Shown here: in pieces, positions 37,877 through 51,300 of the stretch
Layout of the letters: each line of letters begins with the position of its first letter
Position numbering within the stretch: the stretch's first letter is position 1
NCBI GenBank assembly: GCA_023101885.1
Contig: JALPQD010000206.1
Span: 62,001-126,000 of the forward strand
Length of the DNA stretch: 64,000 nt
Direction of reading: 5' to 3'
Origin: Typhlomys cinereus
Lineage: Eukaryota; Chordata; Mammalia; Rodentia; Platacanthomyidae
Notes under the pieces: generated by a model
What the model saw: only the letters and a program-made list of their open reading frames with translations
The model's database searches: none
What the model was told of the DNA's origin: nothing
Position numbers and translations under genes: made by a program

Positions 37877-40800
37877 TTATGTGTCTCAGAGGGCAATGTG
37901 TGTCCCCGTGGAGGACCAAGGATGACTTTGGGAATCATCTTGGATGGTTTCTACCTCCTTCTTGTTTCACTCTGGGATTTCCCAGGCTCCGCCCACTAGG
38001 CTCAGAAGTGCAGGCCGCTGCTCTTTCCGCCTGGAGTTTTTACTCCAGACCTGGGATGGGAACTCAAGAACTTCTGCTGGCAAGACAGAGTTTTAACCCT
38101 TGAGCCATCTTTCTAGCCCAAAGATTTTTTTTATTATAATTATTTTTTTTAATCCCTCAAACAGTAGAGGGTATTTGAAATACTTACCATTAGTACTTTA
38201 TCCATATAGAATTCTCGGCCAGGGCTCCCATCATTGTATTTTGTATCAATGGCAAAACACAAGAATAATACATCCACTACCATTTCGTAAATGGACAGGA
38301 AGCAATGGGCGACTAGGAAAGCAAAGAGGCAGACGATGATCAGAGGCAGCACCCACACTGTGTAATCCTGCTGGTAGTTGAGCAGCATAATCCCAGCCAA
38401 ACCTGTGCTGCAGACTATCAGCACCTGCAGCAGAGAGAGCAGAGACCATACTTAAGACCCCGTGGCAGAAAACCACACTCCTCATCACTGCAGACTGCAG
38501 CCCGGTCCACTGCAAATCAAAATACACGAACAGATACCTGTGCATGGTTATACATGTACATCATGTCACAGAAATAAAGAAACATATTGTAAAAAGACTC
38601 TTGCTTATATAAAAGTTAATTGAGTTTGCCAGGTGTTACTTTGGTCTACAAAACATCAACCATTTAAAATCTGGTAATAAAATTAAAAATATATGGATAC
38701 ATATTTTAGAAAAAAAATACATGTATGCTTATCACTTGGGACAAAACACATTGGCATTACAACTGGCATGTTTTTTCTAAGAATTCTGCATATATAAAAT
38801 CATACTCTAATACAAATAATTAAGCATTCTTCATTAAAATTTATAGTATCATTATAAATGCTTCATAAATACTTATTTGACTGCATAATGCCTTCTTAAA
38901 GATAATTTAAAATTTAACTATTTTCCTACCATTGGTGATTTATATTGTTGTCAAACCCAAATGATGCTGCTATAAACATCACTCACTATCCTTAGAGCTT
39001 TTCTTATTTTCTATTTTATTTAATACAGAGTATATGATAAGTTCAATGTTATTTCCCATTAAGTGTCTGTTTGGGCTATCTATTACACAGAGAGTGCCAT
39101 GCAAGTATAATAGAAGAAACAGCCAACATATTCATCCTGAAGAACCATTTACTTGGATACCCCATCATTTCACATGTAACACTTTTAATTTTTTTTGCAT
39201 GCATATGTGCATGTGTGTGTGTGTGTGTATCAGAGGGCACTGTGTGTGCCTGTGGAGGCCTAAGACAGACTCCTGGAATCATCCTGGATTGTTCTACCTC
39301 CTTATTGCTTTGCTTTGGGGTTTTCCCAGGATCCTTCTTCCAGGGCCTGAAGTGAAATGCAAGCCACTGCCATTTCTGCCTGATATTCCCCCGCCATGAG
39401 CTCTGGGGAGCAGAGCTCAGATCTGAGCTTAAGAGACAAACGCTTTACCCCCGAGCCATCTCCCCAGCCCAACACTTTACATTTTTTTGCTTCTGTATGT
39501 GTGTGTGTGTGTGTGTGTGCATACGTGTCTACAGGTGCGCTCACCAGTGTGTACACATGCAGAGGCCAGAGACTGACATTGGCTGTCCTCTATTACTTTC
39601 TGCCTTACTCCTTAAAACAAGGTACTTCCCCAAACCTGGAGCTAGCTGGGTTTTGGCTAGGCCAACAAATCCCAGGGACCCTCCTTATCTTCAGCACTGC
39701 CCACCCTCTTGCCAACAGTGCTGGGGTTACAGACAAGCACAGCTACACCCACCTTTTATATGGGTGCTGGAGATCTGAACTTGGGTCCTCATGCTTGCAC
39801 ACACTCTTACCTCCTGAACCATCTCCCCAGACCCATTTACGGTTCTTTTAATACATTTTCTTTCGACTTGTCAATAATCCTATGGCTACTTACTGATAAG
39901 CATCATCAATTCCATTTTCACATTGAGAAACACACTCAGAATTTTTAGTGAATCTGCCAGGGTCACTGAGTAAAGAAGAGATCTCGCTCAAATAACAGCC
40001 GATCGGGGCTGGAGAGGTGGCTCAGGGGTTAAGCCTCTGCCTTGCAGGCGGAAGGCCCTGAGTTCGGATCCTAGACCCCACGTATAGACGCCAGGCGGAA
40101 GCAGGGGCGGCCTGCGCTTCTGGTCCTGGTAGGGCGGAGCCTGTGAATCCCGGGAAAGAGTAAACAAGGAGGGGGTGGAAGCGTCCATGGTGGTTCCCGA
40201 ATTCGTCCGTGGTTCTACACACACAGACACACACATACATACATACACGCACACACTCACAACTGAATAAATAATAATAATAAAAAAAATGACAGCCGAT
40301 CATGCCACCCCAGGACTCTTTCCAGGTGAAAGCAAATCCTTGGTATCCCCCACAGCAGGACTGGAGTATTTTGGGCCCCAGACTCACTCTTCTCTGGTCC
40401 TCTGCTCAGTTGGTGCCATGCTTTATCTAGAACCACAGCGCCCACTTATCTTGTGCCAAGGACCCTCCTTACTGTCTATCAGCGTGACGCCCTCACTGCT
40501 ATCCGAACCATGAACAAGATGTCCTCGCCACATTATTTAAAATGCTAAGGTCAATTACAGGAAGAGTGGCTCAGCCAAAGTAGATTCTGAAACAAGCTGT
40601 TGAGATGGAAGACTAGATATTGCATCATGGGAGAAATTATTTCAAGAACTAGTGATGGCTACCCCTCAAGGCCGAGCAAATGTGCTAATTACCCCAATGT
40701 TCAATTAAAGAGTACCTTGAATTTATTCAAACAGGTGACATAATGGCTCTGAAACTATAGAGAATCTAGGAGTGCAGGCTCTGAGCTCTTATCCTAGGCA

Positions 40801-42774
40801 GTCTGATTGGTTGGATTAAAGACAAAACCAAGCAATACCCTTCTTGAAAGCATCCCACATACTGAGGTGAGTAGCCTACATTGCAGGAAGCACTACTCTG
40901 CAGTGACCTTCATGGTGGGTACACACAAATGACTCGGAGAATTACTTGGTATTTAATAGGCTCTATAATCATAGACTAGTGAAAATTCTACATATATTCT
41001 GAATGAATGAAGGAATATAGAGTGGTTGGGAATATCACCCAGTAGTAGAATGTTTATCTAGCCTGCACAAAGCCCTGGGTTTAATCCCCAGCACTATAAA
41101 GCAAACAAGCAAGCAAACAAACAAACAAGCCAGAAAAGGTTCACATGGGGGAGAGGCAATGTTCTAGCTGTGTTTTCCCATAAATGTGCGGCTTTTAAAG
41201 TTCAAATATTTTATTCCAGGAAAGAAAAAATTCCAGGTAATTTATTTGCAATAGAATAAATTCAAATACAAGGTAGGAACTGAAGAAGTCGGGGAGTAAA
41301 GGACACCAGCAAGTCTGGGGTACTATTAGCACTTAGCTTTGCAACTCTAAACAAGTACATTTAATCGCCTGAACCAGATGACTAACCTATCTTTGAAATA
41401 GATGTTAATAATACACATATTTCATGATACTAACATAAGCATTAACACATTAACATGAAAGCATTTAACACAACACTTGCTAATATTTCTCTTTCCTTTT
41501 TTTCTTTCTTCCTTTTCTTCCTTCCACCCTTCCTTCCTTTCCTTCCCTTCCCCTTCCTTCCTTCCTTCCTTCCTTCCTTCCTTCCTTCCTTCCTTCCTTC
41601 CTTCCTTCCTCCCTTCCTTCCTCTCTCTCTCCTTCCTTCCTCCCTCCCTCCCTCCCTCCCTCCCTCTCTGCCTCCCTTCTTTCCTTCCTTCCTTCCTCTT
41701 TCCTAAATCCTGCATGTGTGATGTCTCTTTCCTTAGAAACTGTATTTTGAGAGACTTTGTTTCCCAAAGTGAGAAAAGGTATTACTAAATTGAAAAGAAA
41801 TCAATTTTACAAAGGTTTTTTTGGGGGGAGGGCATAGCTTTATTGGGGAAAATATCAGTACTTTTAGACAAAAATATTCAAGTAGCTTGAAGATCGCTTA
41901 CTATCTTTAGGATGCTATAAGACAATAATCAAAGTCACAAGCCACTGAACTAGAGAACCTACTGACCCTTCCAAATCTAATTTACCATTCTACAGAAAAC
42001 ATCAGGGCTCCATAAACGTAGAAACTATATGTTTTTTGTTTCCTTTTGGGGTTTGAGGTTTTTGCAATTGAATTTTAAAATCTGAGAAAATTGTGCATTT
42101 GGGTGTAAAAAATAAGAGTGTACATATTCTTCACCCAGCTCCCTTCCTGGAACCTTATGCACAACTATAATTCAGTATCACAAGCAGGATATTCACACTG
42201 ACAACCATGATACAGAACGCATGATCATCACCATGATCCTCTGTGGCACCCTCCAAACCCATCTTTAGCCAGCTAACTGCAAATCCATTTCCATTAGTAA
42301 TTTTACTTTTATTCATCGATTGCCTTGTATACTTCTCTACCATATTATAAACCCCTAGCAAAAAATTGGAATAATAGGATGGCAATTATACCCAGTCACT
42401 ACCTATTGCTCAGTGTTAAACTGCTTACAATTGGTCACTATTGTAAATAATGTTATTATTTTGTACTTCAAACTATTTATAGGGGAAAATTTGCCATCAT
42501 TACAATTATTGAATCAAAGTTGTTTTTTTTTTTTTTTTTTAATTTTGCAAAGGTCTAAGGATGGTAGTTAGAACCATGCTAGCACATGGTGATTACTCTT
42601 ATAAATTAGGCCTGAACTCCAATTCTGCCACCTTCAAGCTCTCAAAATGCAGCTGATTTAATTAGCATCCTACACTCTGGTGTTGTCTGCTGTGAAATGA
42701 AGGTAACAGCAATAGCTCATACTGTCTCCTCCCCCCCTTTCTTCTAAACTGCTTTGCTATTACCTTTTAAAAAG

Positions 42775-42833
<59 letters not shown>

Positions 42834-45800
42834 CATTTATCCTACTCAGGTCTAGGTTTAAATTAAAATTTTCAAATGAAAATAACAAACTAAGTCTCTA
42901 AAGCTTTCTGGACTCAACTGTATAGGCATACATGATAACTGTTCATAAAAGTGTCAAACTCTCAGATTCTCTCCTTATTCTTTAACAAAGGCGATTTCAA
43001 TGTATCTTTACTATAAGAATTTGTCTCTTATGCCAAAGCATGATTTGTTCTAAACTTAATTAAAAATATTCTAAGTACTCATTGGTATAGTTTCATCCTT
43101 ATTTTAATTTTTCCAATGATAGTTGGTTATGAATTTAGGTACTGCAAACTACACAGTGCTTCTAAGCTCCTACTAGACCTAAAACCTGTCTTTTCTAAGA
43201 CATCTAAATAACATAGTGGCTCAAGTGACCTCAGTATTGGCTAGCATGATAATATATGAAGATGACAATTCATGGAGTGCTAAGCACAGTAACAATGAGT
43301 GCGTATGAAGATAAGCAAGTCAAGATGGAAAAGGTGGGTGACACTGGCAGGTAAGCAGGTGAACCAAACAGGTATGTATGCCATGACTGAAATACAAGCC
43401 TGTGAAGTAATGCCTGAAGGGAGCACGCAGGTTAATAACCTTACATTCGCTGTAAGCATTATTCTTTCCTTACCTGGAAACTGCCTGAATATCATTGTTT
43501 GAAATCTGGGTATAATGAAAGCTAAGTATGATGCTCTGTATGATTTTGTAGCTGTTGAAGGCTGGAATAAATTCTCTTCTCAGACACTTCTAAAGAAAGT
43601 CAGTCTCATTCCCTAACAACTCTATTTTTAAAGGGATTTATAAATAATAACATCTGAAATTCGCCCCAAACTGCTTACATTCTCCCCAAACTAAGAATGT
43701 GTCAAACACTGTCCTACATATCTTCTGTGTATAAGCCAGTCTGATCCTCACCACATTGGACACGTGGCCCTATTATTATCCCAACTATACAAGCAGTTGT
43801 CTACATGCCATAGACAGAGTCAAGGTTTTATCTAAGAAGTTATGTTCTACATGTCTTTATTACTACACAGACTGTTTCCTAATTCTTCCTTTTGTGGTTT
43901 ATTTTTCTTTCAGGGCCAGAGATCAAAGTTATGACCCTACACGTGCCAGGCAAATGTTCTACTGAGATGCAACCACAGGCTGCCTAATTCTTCACAGTTC
44001 ACGTGCCACACTTCTCCCGCCTGTTAAACGAGCGTAACAGAACTTACCTTAACATTTCATTGTGAAGATGAACAGGTAAAGTAAATTAACAAGTATCCTC
44101 TGCATGCTAAAGGTGTCCTGAGCGCTTGCTACATATTAAACTACTTTTAGTTTTGTACTGGGCTAGATAATTTCTAAATTAAAGAGAAAGATTTTATAAA
44201 AACACTTTCTCAGGCAGTGTATTTGTCTCTGATAACAACCTCAAGCCTTACCTTGCCTAGGAATAACATGAAGTCTCCCACCGTGTTGATGGCAGCCACT
44301 CGCAAAGCATTCTCCACCAGAATGACAAAGGCATCCTTTGCTGAAGTGCAGAAGTTGGTGCTGTTGATAGCTGTGGCTGTGTATGCATTCTGGACAGAAG
44401 CAAACAGATTCCCACCAGTAAACAGAAATATACTTTTTGAAGGTATAAACCTCACACGGTTACAACACAGCTTTTTAAGCACATTTCAATCACATCCCTG
44501 GCTTTTATAAGACACAAATAAGAATGAGCACAGGAAATACGAGACATGCATTTAAGAAAAGAAAAACCTGCTATGGTAAAACAAACTTTCAATTGGTTTA
44601 GTTTGGAATTTACAGAAACCTCTTAAATACAAATACAAATACACACACACACACACACACCCCTTTCAAATATCCATGAACTTCCTCCCTATCTTCCAAA
44701 CCCAAACATAACTTAACTTTTCCTGGATATTTAAAATTAATAACTATGAATATTAGTGATACATTCTTAACCATTTCATTGCTAGTTCAAAATGCAGAAT
44801 ATTTTAGAACTGAGGGGAAAAAAGAACCGTGCTGAATAGATCAGTACCTATGATATAATTTTCAGTAGTGGACCAGTAGGAAATTATAAGCAATCTTTGA
44901 AAAATTCATATATGAATTCGCTAATAAAATCTCATCATATAAATTAGGATATTTTATTATTGTATTGCTATATTTTTCTCAAAAGCTAACTTATACAGCA
45001 TTCTTAAGAAACCACATAACTAAACTCTTCTATTGGTATTCATTCATTTGCTATCTGCTCCCTTACACTGTCATCTGCCAGTGTGTCTTGTCAGTTATGA
45101 TAAAATAACTACCTAACTGCAGTGCCCCACATCTTTTCCATGGTCTGTAAAGACTTCTTTTTAAACATTCTGCAAAATGCCTTCGTAAAGTAAAAATAAA
45201 CTTGTATAAAAGTAGACTTTGCTGGAAAATGGCGGAGAAGAATTTCTCCAGCTAGACCTACTCTCAATGCAGAATGACTCTCAGCTCTCATTAGTTCCCT
45301 AAATACTTACAAAATAACCATTCAACCATTTATCCCACAGCAGGGAGGTAAAATTACTACCTAATATCTGACCTGCTGAGGACTTTTGTAATTGAAGTTT
45401 TATTGGAATTCAGTCATCGACGCTCATTTGGCAGAGCTGGGCGCATGTGATGGAGTTGATCGGCCCATAAAGATCTCCATTTTGCAGTGTTGCTGAGTCA
45501 ATAGTTGTCTTGTTCACCGTCTATGGGACTTAGGGGACTCACCTTTTTTTTTTTTTTAATCTGTTAGGGATTTCCCCCCCATTTCAAATTTTTCTTGGCT
45601 GTTGTTTTTAAATTTTGCTTTTTATTCTTTTAATGCCTTATATATAAATATAGTAAATTTATGATATTTTTAAAACTTTGATCACCAATTCCACCCCTTT
45701 TTCTGCCAGTCTCCCTCCTATGTCTTATCTTTTTGCATGAGTGGCCCACTGAGCCTCATGGGATTGCCCCTGATGACATGTGCCTGTCACTCATCCTCCG

Positions 45801-48338
45801 TGAAGCTCAGGGAACATCTGGGTAGATGAGAGATAAGATTATAAGATCCTAAAGGGACTTTCTTTTCGTTTTTGAAACACAAACCACAAATGCTCATGTT
45901 TTGATCACTACCCTTCACGACATCCAGGAATCTAGCATCTTTCATGATAATGATGTTTCCCTTCCCACTTCTTTATCACAATGCTAGGGATCAAATGTAG
46001 GGACTTAAACATCCGCTAAACAACTAATTTATAAATTATCTAATTTATTTATTAATTGAGACATCCACTAAACAACTAATTTATAAATTATCTAATTTAT
46101 TTATTTATTGAGACAGAATCTCATGTAGTTCGGCTTGGCCTCTAAAGAACAAGCTCTGCAGGTTAAGGCTGGCCTTGAACTCCTGATTCTCTTGTCTGTT
46201 GTATCTCCCCATGCTGGAATAACAGACATGAACCACTACACTCATCTAAATATTCAGCTCAATAATTTAACTCATGGAGGTCTCCAGTGATCTGGGCTGC
46301 AAATCCCGTGAATAGAAATACCTTGTTTCCTATATGTATGTAGGTATGCATGTGTGCAGTATCTATTTGTATTTATTTATTTGTTTGTTTTTGAGGAGTG
46401 GGCTTGTTAGACAAGCCTTCCACCACTGACCCACATCCCCAGCCCTTATCTCCTATATGCCAAGATATGATAAAAAGACCAATGAACAGGTTGTCAGTAA
46501 CACATTTTCAGAGAAAAATACTCTGCCATATATGCTATTTATATTGCCTATGAGATACATTTTGATTCAAAAGCATTATAACATTCAGAATCAAGGAACT
46601 TGAGTAATCCTTTAAGAATTAATAGATATATTTTCAAACAATATTGTATTATCTCAGGCTTGTCCAGAACGCTACAGCTCAGGCTAGACTTGTATTTGTG
46701 ATCTTCCTGTCTGTAATCCTCCTTCCAGTCTCCTGAGTGCTAGAATAGAGGCTGAGTCACAATGCCAGGATGAGGAAATCCACTGAAATCAACTATGTTC
46801 TAGGTCCTCTCCCTTCAAGGGAGGACGCACGCAGGGCTCCCCGTGATGATCTGTTTTTCTGGATTGGCCAGTAGTCTCCTTGAAGCAGGAGACAGAACAT
46901 GACAGGCTCTGTGTGGACATCTCCACTGTCACCACCATGCCAGTTGCCTCCCACAGAGGACCCGACACTTCCATACTAAACCATATATGGTTCTGAGTTC
47001 ATTTCTCTTGACTTCAGTCAGATCCTCCCCCATCTTTGTTAAGAGAAGAAGCCGATTTATTTGTGGAAAAGGCAGGAAAAGGGATACTTCCTGTTCTCCA
47101 CTCATTTGCAGTATGCAACATAGCTGGACAGTGCACACATTTTCTAAGACTTTCCACCTAATCCTAGGACAAGAAGATGAACTGTCAGACATAGTACAAA
47201 AATCAAATTGATCTACCTCTTCAGGGGTAAAAAAAAATGTGAATAGATTGCAGAAGACCAAAGAACTTTCCCTCTCCTTTTGGATCTCCTAGCTTTGCAC
47301 AGTGGCAGTATTGTAGCCAATGAGGTTTATCCAAGGCACGATTATTGCTAATTGAAAACTTTTGGATCTCCTTGTCTGAAGGGACACATGCCAAAGACTC
47401 AAGAAGGTCTAAGTCCTCTGTGGTTTTCCTAGTCCTGTCCCTTAAATGTTCTGCAAACAACACCGGTGAGATTTTAGCAGCCACCACCTTCTCAGTCAGC
47501 CTTCCTTACCCTAAGCTGTGCTGCCCATGTACAGCATCACTGATCTACACTAGCCAGTAAGTCACAGAATGACTCACTTAGTTGGGATTAGCTGCACAGT
47601 AATGGTAGGAAAAAGGAAATAGAATATGGGGGAATCCTGTGTGTGATTGATACAAATTAAATAAAAGAAAGGGTAAATTACGTTTCTTCCTTCTCTAATT
47701 TGGCTGAGGAATGGAGGACCATCCTCTGGTCTGGATGCTTACACCCAGTGTACATTCATACACTATCGATTCATCACCCAAACGACAGTATCAGGAAAAG
47801 CAGAGGACTGAGTGGAATTACTAGTCTTGTAAAAGAGGCCCAAAGAATGATCCTGTCTCGTCCACCAAGTAAGCACACAGCGAGAAGGTAAGATACGGGA
47901 ACCAGGAAACAAGCCTTCTTAAGATCCCAAATCAGCTAGCATCCCCTTGATCTTAGACTGCTCAGGTTCTAGAACTGTGAAAGAACAAATTCCTGCATTT
48001 TGTTAAAGTATCCCAAATGGGCTGGGATCGCCACAACATCAAAACCACACCATGGGCTTTGTTCAGTTTTATTCTCAATTTTCTTAAACTTTGTAAAGGT
48101 CATCAGAATTGATTTGGTACAAAACTTAATCGAAACAGATTTTTCTGCAATGCCATCACTGGTCTTAGTTTATAGCCTGAAAAATGAAAATGTGAGATAT
48201 TTTTATGTAAACATTTTAAGATGTTTATATAAAGTGTAAAAAATTATACCTTTCTTTCCATATGCATGAATGTGTGTAGGCGTGAGTATGTATCTATGTA
48301 TGTTTTCATGTGGGTGGAAACACGAGTGTGCATGAAAA

Positions 48339-48389
<51 letters not shown>

Positions 48390-51300
48390 TGGTACACTTG
48401 TGCAGAGGCCTGAGGCTGAATGATGTTGTAAATCACTTTCATCATTCTTTTACTTTATTGGGTCTCAGTTAAACCCCACAACGAGCCATTAGAACTGGGT
48501 TGGCTAATTAGCTTATTCTGAGGATTTCCAGGCTCTACCTCTGGGACTGGAATTACAAGATCGTCACCACACCCAGGCGGTTTACATGGGATGTAGGAAT
48601 CTGGAACTCCTGTCTTTTTGCTTTGATGGTAAGTGCTTTAACTGCCACCTGCCCAGCCAAAGTGCTTTATTTTCTTCATGTTACATTAAGAAAAATCATA
48701 CAGAAGGCCATGTGAGCTGCTAGAAAATGTGGACCAAAGTTAGATTTAAAAACTTTTAGGTCTGGGATGTAGCTCTGCGGGTAGTGTCCTTGCTTAGCAC
48801 AGAGCCCTGTGTTCCATCCCCAAAGCCATCCTAGGTTACATATTGAATTCAAAGTCAGTCCTAGGGTGTGTGGGGGGAGACAGAGGACAAAACTTTCTCT
48901 GCTTCTATAGGGCTGCAACCCACTATAAGATTCTAGTCTCTATTTTCCTATGTCTAAAAACACAGGAAATAATGCCTTAAAAAAAAAGAGTGACAGAAAG
49001 AAATCGATAATGTATATGGCCATGAAATATGCTTAATCTGGTATCAGGTACATTCTCTAAACCCTGTTCATATGTAGAGAAAAGCTTTATGATTTGAAGA
49101 GTAGATCAGTCGGCAAATAGTGTTAAGTAACTATCTCCAAAATGGTGTCAGAACCAAACAAGACCTGCCTGATCAAATACCCAAAGGGAAACATGTTCTG
49201 GTTGTAACAATTTCTCTACCGAAAGAGAATGATGTTAGACTGGATGTATCATCACCTTTATGTCACATTAAACACCTAGAGAACAAGGAGCCATTCACAG
49301 TTCAGTGTTTATCTGCACAATGCTAGCGCCCATGCTATAAATAATAAATGGCTTATCAATTCTCCTCTCTACAAGTGCCCCTTAAGTTTTCTAAAGCAGT
49401 GTTGACAGGCTAGGACACGGACAACTGTGTAGTACAGAAGATTATTTGACTGGCTCACCCAGGTTTTACTGTTATATTTTTTAAAATCAGTTGTCAGTAT
49501 TTTAACATCAGTAAGCAAATAGAAACATCTAGATTTTTTTCCTTGGATCTAAACCGTGTATCTTCAGAGACATCTCAGCTCTTCAAGTTGCCATCTCCTT
49601 CACCCTCCACCGTCTTCCAACTCCCTCACCCCATATTCATTCACATTTCTTGAACACGCTTTCTAAGGCCTTAGTTTTTCAACCCAGCCCAAGGTTTTCC
49701 ACAGGCTGCGTACAAACCTCAGGGGAGACAGCCACAAAGGGACAGGACAAATCCACAGAAAGAGACATGACTGACTGTTCCCTATCTTATAATAGTACCA
49801 GACAAATTTAGAATTCTAGATGGGAGACTACATGTACAATATAAGGCACTATGCCTGACATACAAGGAAAGTTCTCTCCCTAAGCCTGACATTATAACTG
49901 ATACTACTGTGTCACCGTGCTCCACTGAATACTCTAAAGATAATTTCACGGAGTAAATAAATGACCAGACAAGAAAATTTTGAAAACTGAGAGGGGACTG
50001 ACTGCCTTATAAGAGTTTTGAGATTATATTATAAAATTGCAAAACTAAAATTCTGCAGTATTGGTGTAAAATAGATTAATGGCAGACTCAAGTTTAATTT
50101 TACAGCACAATCAAAAGTTTGATTACCAAAAGAATAAATGTAAACTGGCTGGGGAATGAAGAGAATGATGATAACATTTCAACCACCCCAATGTTTATGA
50201 GGATAGCTAGGTTTTTCGCCACGACTGAGAAAGGAAACTAAGTCTCAAGAGTCATATTGTTGAGAATGAAATGCTTCGCTGATGTCAGAACGCTCTACTG
50301 CATACCAGCCCCACAGAGTCCTAGAAGTGTGGGCACAATCTGTTGTGTATGGAGAAAAGGACCTTCACACCAGAACACAGTGATTGGTCACAGAGGTAAG
50401 GCGGAAGGTGTGAGATAACTCTGTTAATTATGGTGCCGGTTATGGCTGGACTTCCAGCAAGGCATGGGGTTTACTATTACCCAGCATGGATGACATTGAG
50501 AAGCCAGTGTCCTGGGTACCAGCCTGTTGTGGTTTGAATGCAAAATGTTCCCCAGTTGGTCACCAGTTAGTAGTTATGGAAGTTTAGGGGGTGGAGTCTC
50601 ACTGGAAATGGTGTATCACTAGAGGAAGGCCTTGAAGCCCACCTTTACTTTCTATTCTTTCTCTCTATCTGCTTCCTGAGTGTGGTTGGAATAGGACAGT
50701 CAGTCTCCTGCTCCTGCTGCTCAGTCTCCCGCTCCTGACCTGCCTTGATGGGTTATTATTGCCTCTGGTACTATAAGCCAAAATAATAAACCCTTTCTCC
50801 CTTATGTTGCTTGTTTGTTTTTGTTGTTGTTGTTGCAGCGACTGGAAACTAAGACCACCATGCTCTCAGCTTGTAAAAGGAAGGAAGGAGTCTCAACATT
50901 GCCATGACCTCATCTTCCACTTGCACAGAGCTCTGAAGCGTCTCACAGGAAGGAGGTTCAAAACATTCTACTGGAGTGTATCAATCCTAAAGCTCAAAAT
51001 GTTCCGGCAGAAAACTTGCTGACATCATCAACATGTCTGCATTGCTTCAAATGAAGCTCTCCCTGTTGTTAGCCACAGCCTCTCTAGTTTGTAAAGCCTC
51101 CTCCATCCTGCCTGGAATGTGGCCATTCCCAGAACCAACCGCACGTTCTAAATCCCTGGCCTCTAAATTAATGGCCTCGAGAAAGATATAAAGTGGACGG
51201 CACATGTATGATAAAGACCAACGTCTCAGGAAGACTGAGGACAAACCAAGCTCTCTCTTGGGAGACTGACAGAGTTTGATAGGCGCCCTGCAGGCTCATG

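Noticed and set aside
41422..41788. Several 80-100-codon frames rich in Pro/Leu/Ser or Gly/Arg/Lys/Glu
   Set aside because: Translations of the TTCC polypyrimidine tract.
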